Source of the DNA: Agathobaculum hominis
GTDB taxonomy: Bacteria; Bacillota; Clostridia; Oscillospirales; Butyricicoccaceae
Reading direction: 5' to 3'
Assembly: GCF_014288055.1 (NCBI RefSeq)
Contig: NZ_JACOPK010000002.1
Location: forward strand, 124,001 to 188,000
Length of the DNA stretch: 64,000 nucleotides
A program made the translations under genes and the position numbers. The notes beneath the pieces were generated by a model that had not been told where the DNA came from, did not search any database, and saw only the letters and a program-made list of their open reading frames with translations. Shown piece after piece: positions 56,624 to 64,000 of the stretch. Numbering within the stretch: the stretch's first letter is position 1; every line of letters begins with the position of its first letter.

Positions 56624-57715
56624 TCAGCGCACGCCTTCCTCGCGGCTTGCGAGATACTTGCGGACCATGAGCGCGACCTTGAAAACGATGGCGTGATCGA
56701 ACTCGCGCAGGTCGAGACCGGTCAGCTTTTTGATCTTCTCGAGACGGTAGACCAGCGTGTTGCGGTGTACGAACAGCTTGCGCGAGGTCTCGGAAACGTT
56801 CAGATTGTTTTCGAAGAATTTCTGGATGGTGAACAGGGTCTCCTGGTCGAGCGAGTCGATCGAACCCTTCTTGAACACCTCGCTGAGGAACATTTCGCAC
56901 AGCGTGATCGGCAGCTGATAGATCAGACGGCCGATGCCGAGGTTTTCGAAGCTGATGATGTTCTTTTCGGTGTCGAATACCGCGCCGACCTCGATGGCGG
57001 TGGTCGCCTCCTTGAAGGACTTTGCGATATCCTTCATCTGGGAGGATACCGAGCCGATGCCGATGAGGCACTTGACCGACAGCTCGCTCATCAGCGTCTC
57101 CTCGATGGAGGAGGCGAGCTTGACGAGTTCCTTGGATTCGCTGCCTGCCTTGACCTCCTTGACGACAACGATGTCGCTCTCCGAGATATGCAGAACGAAA
57201 TCCTTCTGCTTGTCCGGGAACATGCCGGTCACGACGTCGATCGCCGCTACATCGGCAGGCTCCTGCTGACGGATGAGGAAGACCACGCGCGGCACATCGT
57301 TGCCGAAATGCAGCTCGCGGGACTTGATGTAAATATCGCCGGGCAGGATGTTGTCCAGAATGATATTCTTGACAAAGGTTGCCTTGTCGTGCTTTTCGTC
57401 ATACAGCGTTTTGATGTTGTTGATGGATACCGCCACCAGCGAGCAGATGCTGCGCGCCAGCTCGTCCTCGCCCTGCACGAATACCGCATACTCCAGACGC
57501 GAGGAACGGTCTCCCGTAATATGGTAGGTATAACCGCCGAATCGGACGATCTCTCCTGCAAAACCCAGCTCAGTGATCGCCTCCTCGCGCATTTCACCGA
57601 TACGGGGCAGATCGGTGCACGCGACGACCGCGCCGCTCGCATCCACAATGCCAATGGTGCGATCCACCGTGTCCTTCATCTGTAAAACAATCGACTGGAA
57701 CAATCTCGAAGCCAT
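56624..57715 (-). CDS. CdaR/PucR-family transcriptional regulator
   Basis: The 363-residue protein has an N-terminal sugar-diacid-recognition-like domain (TVDRTIGIVDASGAVVACTD), a central GGDEF-like domain and a C-terminal PucR HTH (FFENNLNVSETSRKLFVHRN, TLVYRLEKIKKLTGLDLREF). These regulators sense metabolites such as glycerate. The start at 57715 is based on AAAGG at 8 bases; ATGs at 57742 and 57721 are possible. It has no neighbour that reveals its target. Confidence 0.9.
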   Translation of the reverse strand: MASRLFQSIVLQMKDTVDRTIGIVDASGAVVACTDLPRIGEMREEAITELGFAGEIVRFGGYTYHITGDRSSRLEYAVFVQGEDELARSICSLVAVSINNIKTLYDEKHDKATFVKNIILDNILPGDIYIKSRELHFGNDVPRVVFLIRQQEPADVAAIDVVTGMFPDKQKDFVLHISESDIVVVKEVKAGSESKELVKLASSIEETLMSELSVKCLIGIGSVSSQMKDIAKSFKEATTAIEVGAVFDTEKNIISFENLGIGRLIYQLPITLCEMFLSEVFKKGSIDSLDQETLFTIQKFFENNLNVSETSRKLFVHRNTLVYRLEKIKKLTGLDLREFDHAIVFKVALMVRKYLASREEGVR

Positions 57716-57928
57716 TTCCATCACCTTTCCCGTCTTTTTCAACTTCTTCTGTCATGCAAACGGCGCTCTCCCGCGCCGTTCGATGTTCCCTCTATGAACA
57801 TTCTCTACAAGAACATTCTGTGTTTCGTGTGTATTTTAAGACATTATATCACATGTCTCCGCGTTTTTGTACAAAATATTTAAAAATTTTTGTCGATTTT
57901 TCGGCAGACGCCGGTTTCGGCCTTTCTT

Positions 57929-58645
57929 TTACAGGCCGTCCGGCGGCCGCAGCGCGCCGAGCTCCTCCTCGGTCAGCTCGCGGAATTCGCCTGGCGCAAG
58001 GCTTTCGTCAAGCCGCACGCCGCCGAGCTGCACACGCTTCAAAAACGTGACCGTTGCGCCGCACGCCGCGATCATGCGCTTGACCTGATGGTACTTGCCC
58101 TCGTGCAGCGTCACGCGCACGCGCCCGTCCGGCAGCAGCTCGAGCAGCGCCGGGCGGCAGACCGTGCCGTCGCGCAGCGTCAGTCCGGCGCCGAAGCGCT
58201 CCGCCGCGTCGGGGACGAGCGTGCCGTCAAGCTCGGCCTCGTAGACCTTGGAAACGTGCCTCGACGGGCTCATCAGCGCATGGCTGAGCGCACCGTCATC
58301 GGTCACAAGCAGCAGGCCCTCGGTGTCCTTGTCGAGCCGCCCGACCGCGAACAGGCCGCGCCGCAGGCTCTCGGGGAACAGCTCCAGCACGGTGCCGTGC
58401 CGCTCGTCGCGGCTCGCCGTGATGACGCCGGCCGGCTTGTTGAGCATATAGTAGCGCTGTGCGCAATAGGTCTGCTCGCGCCCGTCGAGCGACACGCGGT
58501 CCGCATCCGGGTCGACCTTGGCTGCGGGGTCGCGCTCCGCCGTGCCGTTCACCGCAACGCGGCCTGCACGGATGAAGCTCTGCACTTCTTTTCGGCTGCC
58601 GCAGTTCAGGTGACTGAGCAGCTTGTCCAATCGCATCTTCGGCAT
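57929..58645 (-). CDS. RsuA-family 16S rRNA pseudouridine synthase
   Basis: The 238-residue protein has an S4 domain (MRLDKLLSHLNCGSRKEVQS) and a catalytic domain with GRLDKDTEGLLLVTDDGALS (catalytic Asp) and EGKYHQVKRMIAACG. It acts on rRNA uridine, probably U516. The start at 58645 follows GCGGGGGAGAC. Confidence 0.92.
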   Translation of the reverse strand: MPKMRLDKLLSHLNCGSRKEVQSFIRAGRVAVNGTAERDPAAKVDPDADRVSLDGREQTYCAQRYYMLNKPAGVITASRDERHGTVLELFPESLRRGLFAVGRLDKDTEGLLLVTDDGALSHALMSPSRHVSKVYEAELDGTLVPDAAERFGAGLTLRDGTVCRPALLELLPDGRVRVTLHEGKYHQVKRMIAACGATVTFLKRVQLGGVRLDESLAPGEFRELTEEELGALRPPDGL

Positions 58646-58826
58646 TTTGTCTCCCCCGCCAATCGAATACTGAATATAGTATAACGCTTTTTTGCATTTT
58701 GCACAATAGGGAAATATAAAAAAAGTGCAATCCCCCGAAAATGTTCTATACATACGCTAATATGTCGAACACGTTTTCGTTGAATTGCACAGATTTCCAG
58801 CAGTTGTGCATTTTGTCGGCGGCCTG

Positions 58827-59327
58827 TCAGGGGGTATCCTGCGGTTCGGACGGATGCTCGCGCAGACCGTGCACGAAGCCGTCTGCCTGCGGCGAGGATA
58901 CATCGGCCGCGATCAGCTTCCCGCGCCGGACGAGCAGATTTGCTGTAACGCCCTGCTCGCCGCTCGGGTGGTTTGTGATCTCGTAGGTGTAGAGCGTCGC
59001 ACGCCTGCCGCGGCAGGGAGTGAGGTCGAGCCCCTGCGCGAGCTGAATCTGGTTATAGCTTTCGTAAACCTCGTCAAATTCCTCGGGGATCTGCACCTCC
59101 CGTTCTCCGCGCGGCTCCTCGATGACCTCCCAGCCGCAGTCGCGCAGGAGGGCAACGCGCTGCTCATTCGTGCGCAGTTTGACGTCCAGGCGCATATTCT
59201 CCGAAGCTGCCGCCGCCGGCTGCGCGTCCGCCGGCAGGAGCACAGCCGCCCCTGTCAGAACCGTGCCGGCTGCCAGCACGCACGCCAGGATTTTTCTTAC
59301 CGAAACCTTTGCCGCAATTACGATCAT
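58827..59327 (-). CDS. DUF4830 domain protein, membrane anchored
   Basis: The 166-residue protein has an N-terminal signal anchor (ILACVLAAGTVLTGAAVLLP) and a DUF4830 domain: RTNEQRVALLRDCGWEVIEE, IPEEFDEVYESYNQIQLAQG, LYTYEITNHPSGEQGVTANL and DGFVHGLR. The function is unknown; many Clostridia carry it beside rsuA-like genes. GGAGGGA lies before the ATG. Confidence 0.8.
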   Translation of the reverse strand: MIVIAAKVSVRKILACVLAAGTVLTGAAVLLPADAQPAAAASENMRLDVKLRTNEQRVALLRDCGWEVIEEPRGEREVQIPEEFDEVYESYNQIQLAQGLDLTPCRGRRATLYTYEITNHPSGEQGVTANLLVRRGKLIAADVSSPQADGFVHGLREHPSEPQDTP

Positions 59328-59452
59328 GGAACGTCCCTCCTGCTTTTGGTCTATCCTATGCGGGGGAGGCGGCGAGTAGAACAAAAGCTCCCCCGAAAAA
59401 AACGGAGGAGCTCAGTCTGTCGATAAAATCCATTTTTCACGATGCAGGAGCA

Positions 59453-59630
59453 GCCGCGCGGCAGCGCACATGAAACAGCGTTTGCGCTGCAAACGCATAA
59501 AAACCGGGGGCGTGTACCTCGGTTTTTATACTTCTGGAGGGAGAAAGTTTCCGAATGGGAACTTTCGGACGACTCGTGTTCTGCGTTCGTCAGAACACAC
59601 CTTGTCGGCGAAACGTCAGTTTCGCGACAG
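59453..59630 (+). repeat. Intergenic multi-hairpin repeat, copy D
   Basis: It has the same series as copy C: CGCGCGG-rich stem, GCGTTTGC/GCAAACGC, AAAAACCGG../CTCGGTTTTT, GAAAGTTTCC/GGGAACTTTC, GTGTTCTG/CAGAACAC, TTGTCGGCGAAAC/GTTTCGCGACAG. It fills the gap before the fprA stop. Confidence 0.88.
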
Positions 59631-59633
59631 GCG

Positions 59634-60839
59634 TTAGCCGTTGACCTGAGAGGCCAGCTCCTCTGCCAGTGCATCGAGCGATGCAAGCTGGTTCTTTGCG
59701 AGGGCCGACTTGAGGGTGATCGGGTTTTCGAGCACGGTCATGTTCTTCATGGTGTCGATGACGGCACGCATCTGCTTGCCCGCCGTCGGCGCCCATGTGC
59801 CGTTGTCGATGATGGCGACGGTGCGGTTCTGGAGAGCGAGCGCCTTGATGTCGGACAGATATGCCTCCATTTTCGGCTGAACGCCGCCGTTGTAGGTCGG
59901 CGCTGCGAGCACGATATGGCTGCACCGGAAGCTCTCTGCGACGAGCTCGGAGACGTCGGTCTCGGAAACGTCGTACATGGCGATATTCTTAACGCCCTTG
60001 TCCGCGAGCATATTCGCCAGAACGTTCACCGCGTTCTCGGTGTTGCCGTACATGGTCGCATAGGCGATCATGACGGTTTTGTCCTCCGGCTCGTAGGTGC
60101 TCCATTTCTGGTACTTCTCGAGCAGCGTGCCGAGGTTCTCGCGCCAGATCGGGCCGTGCAGCGGGCAGATCATCTGAATATCGAGTGCCGCAGCCTTCTT
60201 GAGGACAGCCTGCACCTGAACGCCGTACTTGCCGACGATGTTGGTGTAATAGCGGCGCGCGTCGTTCATCCAGACGTCGTCGAACGTGATCTCGTCATCG
60301 AAAATATTGCCTGCCAGTGCACCGAACGTGCCGAATGCGTCCGCAGAGAACAGGATCTTGTCCTTTTCGTCGTAGGTGACCATGACCTCCGGCCAGTGCA
60401 CCATCGGCGCGAGCACGAAATGCAGGGTATGCTCGCCGGTGGAGAGCTTGTCACCTTCCTTGACGACGAGCGTGCGGTCGGAAACATCGAGGTCGTAGAA
60501 CTGCGCGAACATCTGCGCCGCCTTTGCAGTGCAGACCATCTTCGCCTCGGGATAGCGGCTCATGACCGCGTCGATCATCGCGCAGTGGTCCGGCTCCATA
60601 TGCTGCACGATCATGTAATCGAGCGGGCGGCCGTCCAGCGCGTGGACAACGTTTTCGATATACTGGCGGCTGATGGACTCGTCCGCTGTGTCCATCAGCA
60701 CGGTCTTGTCATCGAGCAGGACATAGCTGTTGTAGGACACACCGCGCGGAATGGGGAAAAGGTTTTCAAATCGGCTCAGGCGGCGGTCGCTGCCGCCAAC
60801 ATAAATGAGATCTTCCTTGATCTTTCTGGTACTGTGCAT
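59634..60839 (-). CDS. fprA: A-type flavodiiron protein
   Basis: The 401-residue protein has a metallo-beta-lactamase-like domain with iron ligands HMEPDH (H-x-E-x-D-H), APMVHWPEVM, FSADAFGTFG and CPLHGPIW, followed by a flavodoxin domain (VMIAYATMYGNTENAVNVLA). It reduces oxygen or nitric oxide to protect anaerobes. It has GGAGG and an upstream TACAAT box. Confidence 0.95.
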   Translation of the reverse strand: MHSTRKIKEDLIYVGGSDRRLSRFENLFPIPRGVSYNSYVLLDDKTVLMDTADESISRQYIENVVHALDGRPLDYMIVQHMEPDHCAMIDAVMSRYPEAKMVCTAKAAQMFAQFYDLDVSDRTLVVKEGDKLSTGEHTLHFVLAPMVHWPEVMVTYDEKDKILFSADAFGTFGALAGNIFDDEITFDDVWMNDARRYYTNIVGKYGVQVQAVLKKAAALDIQMICPLHGPIWRENLGTLLEKYQKWSTYEPEDKTVMIAYATMYGNTENAVNVLANMLADKGVKNIAMYDVSETDVSELVAESFRCSHIVLAAPTYNGGVQPKMEAYLSDIKALALQNRTVAIIDNGTWAPTAGKQMRAVIDTMKNMTVLENPITLKSALAKNQLASLDALAEELASQVNG

Positions 60840-60953
60840 CGCACGACACCTCCGTGTTTTTTAACTAACGAAATTGTAGCATATTTTCGTTCGCGCGTCC
60901 AGTGGAGATGTGCGCGGAGACAGACGAAAAAACAGCGGCAACGGCCGGTCTGT

Positions 60954-61886
60954 TTATCCGAGCATTGCGTTGAGGGTGCTGTACGCCGTTCTCTGCGCGC
61001 TGTTTACCGCATCATAATCTGGCGAGGATTTGGCCAGTTCGCTCCGCATGGTCTCAACGGCGTCTCTGACCGTGCTGACCTGCCCTGCAAGCTCCGGTTC
61101 GCATTCTTGAATGGTTGCGAGGCTGAAAACAGGCAGTTCTGTTGTTACACTGTTATCCGCAACACAGGACACACCCCACAGATTGTCTTCCAGCATGGAC
61201 TTGCATATCGTCAAATTCAGGTCGCGCGTGCCGGTATCCCGGTTCTGTTCCGCTCTCGAGGCCGCTTCCAGACTGTTTTTGCAGATCTGCGCACGAATTT
61301 TCACCGAATGAACCAGCTGCCATGCATCCGGATCATCCTCGACCGCAAAAACGCCGTCCGGCCATGCAATCGTCTGAATATCTGTCCCGGCAACCTCCGC
61401 CGTATATCGCAGCTGCGCGTTCAGCGACAGATTAAAGTTCAGCTTTGCGGTGCAGCCATCTTTCATATCATTCTGATTGACCGCAAATGCAGAAATCATG
61501 CGGACCGGTTCGCTGCCGCCCCAAAGCGTACCGCATTCGCCCGGTGTGGTATAGCCGCTGTTGTCGATAAAATTGCGTATCAGCGTACTGCCGCTGCACT
61601 GCTCATAAGTGTTCGTGTCGTTCAGCGTCACTTCGACCGCATCGCTGAAGCCCGACAGCTCCACGTTGCTGTCATTTCCGCTGTTGTCCACATCGTAGAC
61701 TGCAAACAGATACCGCTGAACCGTGTCCAGTCCCTCCGTAGACAAATTGAGCTGGTCGGACGGCTCCAGCAGAAATACGCCTTTTACATCAATCTGCGTT
61801 TTGCTTGCGTTCGAGTCTGTCCCGCCTCCGCAGGCGCTGAGCAGCAGCATGGCGAATAGCAGAAATATCGCAGCGCTCTTTTTCAT
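60954..61886 (-). CDS. Lipoprotein of unknown function
   Basis: The 310-residue protein has a lipobox signal (MKKSAAIFLLFAMLLLSACG) and no recognised domain. It is beta-rich with a helical C terminus. The start at 61886 has GGAGG. It is divergent from a small XRE regulator, with a 12-bp inverted repeat between, so its expression is likely controlled by that protein. Confidence 0.8.
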   Translation of the reverse strand: MKKSAAIFLLFAMLLLSACGGGTDSNASKTQIDVKGVFLLEPSDQLNLSTEGLDTVQRYLFAVYDVDNSGNDSNVELSGFSDAVEVTLNDTNTYEQCSGSTLIRNFIDNSGYTTPGECGTLWGGSEPVRMISAFAVNQNDMKDGCTAKLNFNLSLNAQLRYTAEVAGTDIQTIAWPDGVFAVEDDPDAWQLVHSVKIRAQICKNSLEAASRAEQNRDTGTRDLNLTICKSMLEDNLWGVSCVADNSVTTELPVFSLATIQECEPELAGQVSTVRDAVETMRSELAKSSPDYDAVNSAQRTAYSTLNAMLG

Positions 61887-61901
61887 TCTTGTTCCTCCTG
61901 T

Positions 61902-61931
61902 TTGATATTGACCGATATTGGTTAATATCAA
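61902..61931. promoter_or_regulatory. Operator between lipoprotein and XRE genes
   Basis: TTGATATTGACC, a 6-bp spacer, and GGTTAATATCAA form a 12-bp inverted repeat with one mismatch, overlapping the likely promoters of both divergent genes. Confidence 0.65.
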
Positions 61932-61980
61932 TATACACCAGATACGGTTAACATTCAAGTAGAAAGTGAGGCTTGAATGT

Positions 61981-62196
61981 ATGATTTCCTTTGAAAAGCT
62001 TTGGGATACCATGAAGGAAAAGGGGATTTCCCAATATGCGCTGATCAAAAAGTATGGAGTCAGCCCTGCACAGATCACTCGGCTGAAGCGGAACGAGAGT
62101 GTCAGCACGCATACCATTGAAATGTTCTGCGAAATCCTCGACTGCCGGGTAGAAGATATAATGGAATATAAAAAGAATGCCGAAACAGACCGGTAA
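61981..62196 (+). CDS. Small XRE-family regulator
   Basis: The 71-residue protein is a whole Cro/CI-type HTH (KLWDTMKEKGISQYALIKKY, GVSPAQITRLKRNESVSTHT, IEMFCEILDCRVEDIMEY). The start ATG at 61981 is used; a GTG at 61966 is possible. The divergent lipoprotein and the operator suggest autoregulation and control of that gene. Confidence 0.88.
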   Translation: MISFEKLWDTMKEKGISQYALIKKYGVSPAQITRLKRNESVSTHTIEMFCEILDCRVEDIMEYKKNAETDR

Positions 62197-62226
62197 CATC
62201 GCGTTACCGAAGCCGTTTCGACAGTA

Positions 62227-62251
62227 AAAGGGGCCGCAGAGCGGCCCCTTT
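62227..62251. terminator. Bidirectional terminator
   Basis: AAAGGGGCCGC / GCGGCCCCTTT between the XRE gene and the convergent permease gene. Confidence 0.8.
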
Positions 62252-62271
62252 GCTTATTTTCTGTATGGTTA

Positions 62272-63633
62272 TTACAGGAAGATATACTTGAGTACGAACA
62301 GCACTGCTAGGACGTACATCAGCGGAGCGACCTTCTTGCCCTTGCCGGTTGCGAGGTTGAGCAGGACATAGGAGATAACGCCCAGAGAGATGCCCTCGGA
62401 GATGCTGTAGAACAGCGGCATCGCGATGATGGCGAGGTATGCCGGGATGGACTCGGTGAGGTTGTCCAGATCGAAGCTGATCTCGGTAACCGTGCCGACC
62501 ATCAGGAAGCCGACCATGATCAGCGCCGGAGCCGTCGCGAAGGACGGGATTGCAGTGAAGATCGGGGCGAACAGCGTGGAAACGAGGAACAGGATGCCGG
62601 TGACGAGCGCGGTCAGGCCGGTGCGGCCGCCGACAGCGACGCCGGATGCGGACTCGACAAAGGTGGTGGTGGTGGAAGTGCCGAGGATTGCGCCTGCGGA
62701 GGTCGCGATGGAGTCTGCCAACAGAGCCGGCTTGATGCCCGGCAGCTTGCCGTCCTTGTCGAGCATCTTCGCCTTGGTGGCAACGCCGATCAGCGTGCCC
62801 AGCGTATCGAAAATATCAACGAACAGGAACGAGAAGATGACAACGATGAAGTTTACGATGCCGACTGCGCTGAAATCCACGTTGAAGCACTGACCGAAGG
62901 TCAGACCCAGCTTGGAGAAGTCGGTCATGCCCCAGCTCGGGAACAGGGAATAGAAGCCTGCGTCCGGCGTCGGAACGTAAAGGCCGGTCACCTGGCAGAG
63001 CATGCCGAGGATCCAGGTCAGCAGAATGCCGTACAGGATGGCGCCCTTCATCTTGCGGGTGTAGAATACCGCGGTGAAGAACAGACCGATGAGGGTCAGC
63101 AGTGCGCAGATACCTGCGGTGTGGAAGTTCTCCGGGAAGCTGATGATGCCGACCAGCGTTGCGGAGTCTACGCACAGGCCGGAGTTCTGCAGGCCGATGA
63201 ACGCGATGAACAGGCCGATGCCGACCGAAACGCCCTTCTTGAGCGTGAGCGGAATGGCGTTGAAGATCGCCTCGCGGACATTGGTCAGCGACAGGACGAT
63301 AAAGATCAGACCCTCGATGAATACCGCGAGCAGCGCGACCTGCCAGCTGTAGCCATAGCCTGCAACAACGGTGTACGCCATAAAGGCGTTCAGGCCCATG
63401 CCGGCCGACAGCGCGAACGGCAGGTTCGCCATGAATGCCATGCACAGCGTGCCGAGGCAGGACGCCAGAGCCGTCGCGAGCAGGACCGCGGTGGTATCCA
63501 TGCCGGTAGAGCCGAGCACGCTCGGGTTTACGGCAAGGATGTACGCCATGGTCATAAAGGTAGTGATACCGGCCATGACTTCGGTCTTGACTGTGGTTTT
63601 GTGTTCCGATAGCTTGAATATGCGTTCAAACAT
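62272..63633 (-). CDS. NCS2-family purine permease (AzgA/PbuG-like)
   Basis: The 453-residue protein has the AzgA/PbuG features: EVMAGITTFMTMAYILAVNP, ANLPFALSAGMGLNAFMAYT, SFLFVDIFDTLGTLIGVATK and GTSTTTTFVESASGVAVGGR. It probably imports hypoxanthine, guanine or adenine with protons. GGGGG precedes the ATG. A purine riboswitch was not found; apt lies upstream on the same strand. Confidence 0.95.
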   Translation of the reverse strand: MFERIFKLSEHKTTVKTEVMAGITTFMTMAYILAVNPSVLGSTGMDTTAVLLATALASCLGTLCMAFMANLPFALSAGMGLNAFMAYTVVAGYGYSWQVALLAVFIEGLIFIVLSLTNVREAIFNAIPLTLKKGVSVGIGLFIAFIGLQNSGLCVDSATLVGIISFPENFHTAGICALLTLIGLFFTAVFYTRKMKGAILYGILLTWILGMLCQVTGLYVPTPDAGFYSLFPSWGMTDFSKLGLTFGQCFNVDFSAVGIVNFIVVIFSFLFVDIFDTLGTLIGVATKAKMLDKDGKLPGIKPALLADSIATSAGAILGTSTTTTFVESASGVAVGGRTGLTALVTGILFLVSTLFAPIFTAIPSFATAPALIMVGFLMVGTVTEISFDLDNLTESIPAYLAIIAMPLFYSISEGISLGVISYVLLNLATGKGKKVAPLMYVLAVLFVLKYIFL

Positions 63634-63683
63634 CGTTTTTCCCCCTTTTAATTTTTAGGCTTTCGCCTTGATTACGGATTTAT

Positions 63684-63844
63684 GGCAATACCGCATAATT
63701 GGACAAGAGCGATTTGCGAGTAAATTTTGCGTACTGACGAGGCGCGGTTTTGCGGTAATACTTGACGTATTACCGTGAAATCGCAACAAAGTCAGGGCAC
63801 AAAATTTCCGCAAAGCGCCGCAGCTTTAATTGTGCGGTGTTGCC
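63684..63844. repeat. 161-bp near-palindromic element
   Basis: GGCAATACCGCATAATT at 63684 pairs with AATTGTGCGGTGTTGCC at 63828-63844 (15 of 17). Inner pairs include AAATTTTG/CAAAATTT, CTGAC/GTCAG and a central GCGGTAATAC/GTATTACCGT. The whole unit can fold as one long hairpin. It lies between apt and the permease. Confidence 0.75.
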
Positions 63845-64000
63845 TTAGTTTCCTTCGTAGGATACGACGGCCTCGGTCGGGCAGGACGTCAGGCGGTCGC
63901 GGCCGTGCAGACCCTTCAGCTCGAGCAGACAGACGATCTTGACGACCTTCGCGCCCAGCTGCTCCACCAGATGTACCGCCGCCTCGAGCGTGCCGCCCGT
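63845..64000 (-). CDS. apt: Adenine phosphoribosyltransferase, C-terminal part
   Basis: The last 52 codons, read to the window edge, give TGGTLEAAVHLVEQLGAKVV, KIVCLLELKGLHGRDRL and a short tail. This is the PRPP-binding TGGT loop and end of Apt, which salvages adenine to AMP. The N-terminal part lies outside the window. The neighbouring purine permease fits purine salvage. Confidence 0.85.
   Translation of the reverse strand, partial: TGGTLEAAVHLVEQLGAKVVKIVCLLELKGLHGRDRLTSCPTEAVVSYEGN

Noticed and set aside
63634..63844. Purine riboswitch before the purine permease
   Set aside because: No conserved purine aptamer core was found; the gap is taken up by the long palindromic element.
1..64000. 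CRISPR arrays, rRNA and tRNA genes
   Set aside because: No regularly spaced short repeats and no recognisable rRNA or tRNA sequence were found when reading the gaps.

Overview
The window looks like a chromosome segment from a spore-lineage gut member of the Clostridia (Oscillospirales-like, perhaps Butyricicoccaceae/Agathobaculum; the genus is a guess). Supporting signs are SpoVAC/SpoVAD, an L10-leader rplJ-rplL operon, pyrK-pyrD, flavodiiron FprA, SLH-anchored surface proteins, and strong Shine-Dalgarno sites before almost every gene. No rRNA, tRNA or CRISPR array was seen.

Positions 1-20,000 are accessory DNA. The segment opens with the 3' part of an SLH surface protein. It continues with a Phd/RelE-type toxin-antitoxin pair, a small serine recombinase, a fused MNT-HEPN protein and a lone VbhA-like Fic antitoxin. 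Next is a minus-strand operon of a DUF960 protein, a zinc-ribbon amidoligase, a class II glutamine amidotransferase and two tiny hydrophobic peptides. An IS110-family element lies upstream of that operon. A second SLH protein (LRR/Ig type) sits behind a c-di-GMP-I riboswitch that also carries a 40-codon leader ORF and an attenuator. An XRE regulator with a palindromic operator then faces a four-gene envelope cassette (unknown membrane protein, two zinc-ribbon membrane proteins, amidase lipoprotein). Small HTH proteins, a Rep-like protein and a RecQ-like helicase close the region.

Positions 20,000-27,600 hold a surface flavoprotein module. The ApbE flavin transferase lipoprotein is divergent from a very large SLH/FMN-binding protein, with GTTAGC-N4-GCTAAC operators in front of both. 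The large gene is cut by an in-frame amber codon, after which about 780 codons stay open, including a second FMN-binding domain.

Positions 27,900-64,000 are mostly housekeeping: a MetE-like methyltransferase, a truncated spoVA operon, an SNF symporter, proC, rplJ-rplL, VanZ, nadE, MATE, NhaC, a zinc-dependent phospholipase-like protein, radical SAM, pgsA-rimO, tyrA, a phosphatase-GNAT fusion, pyrD-pyrK, lysS with an extra tRNA-binding domain, greA, an ftsE-ftsX-murein hydrolase activator-S41 protease operon, a CdaR-like regulator, rsuA, fprA, a lipoprotein/XRE pair, and a purine permease beside apt. Between these genes sit at least four copies of a multi-hairpin intergenic repeat of about 180 nt, in both orientations, and one 161-bp near-palindromic element.
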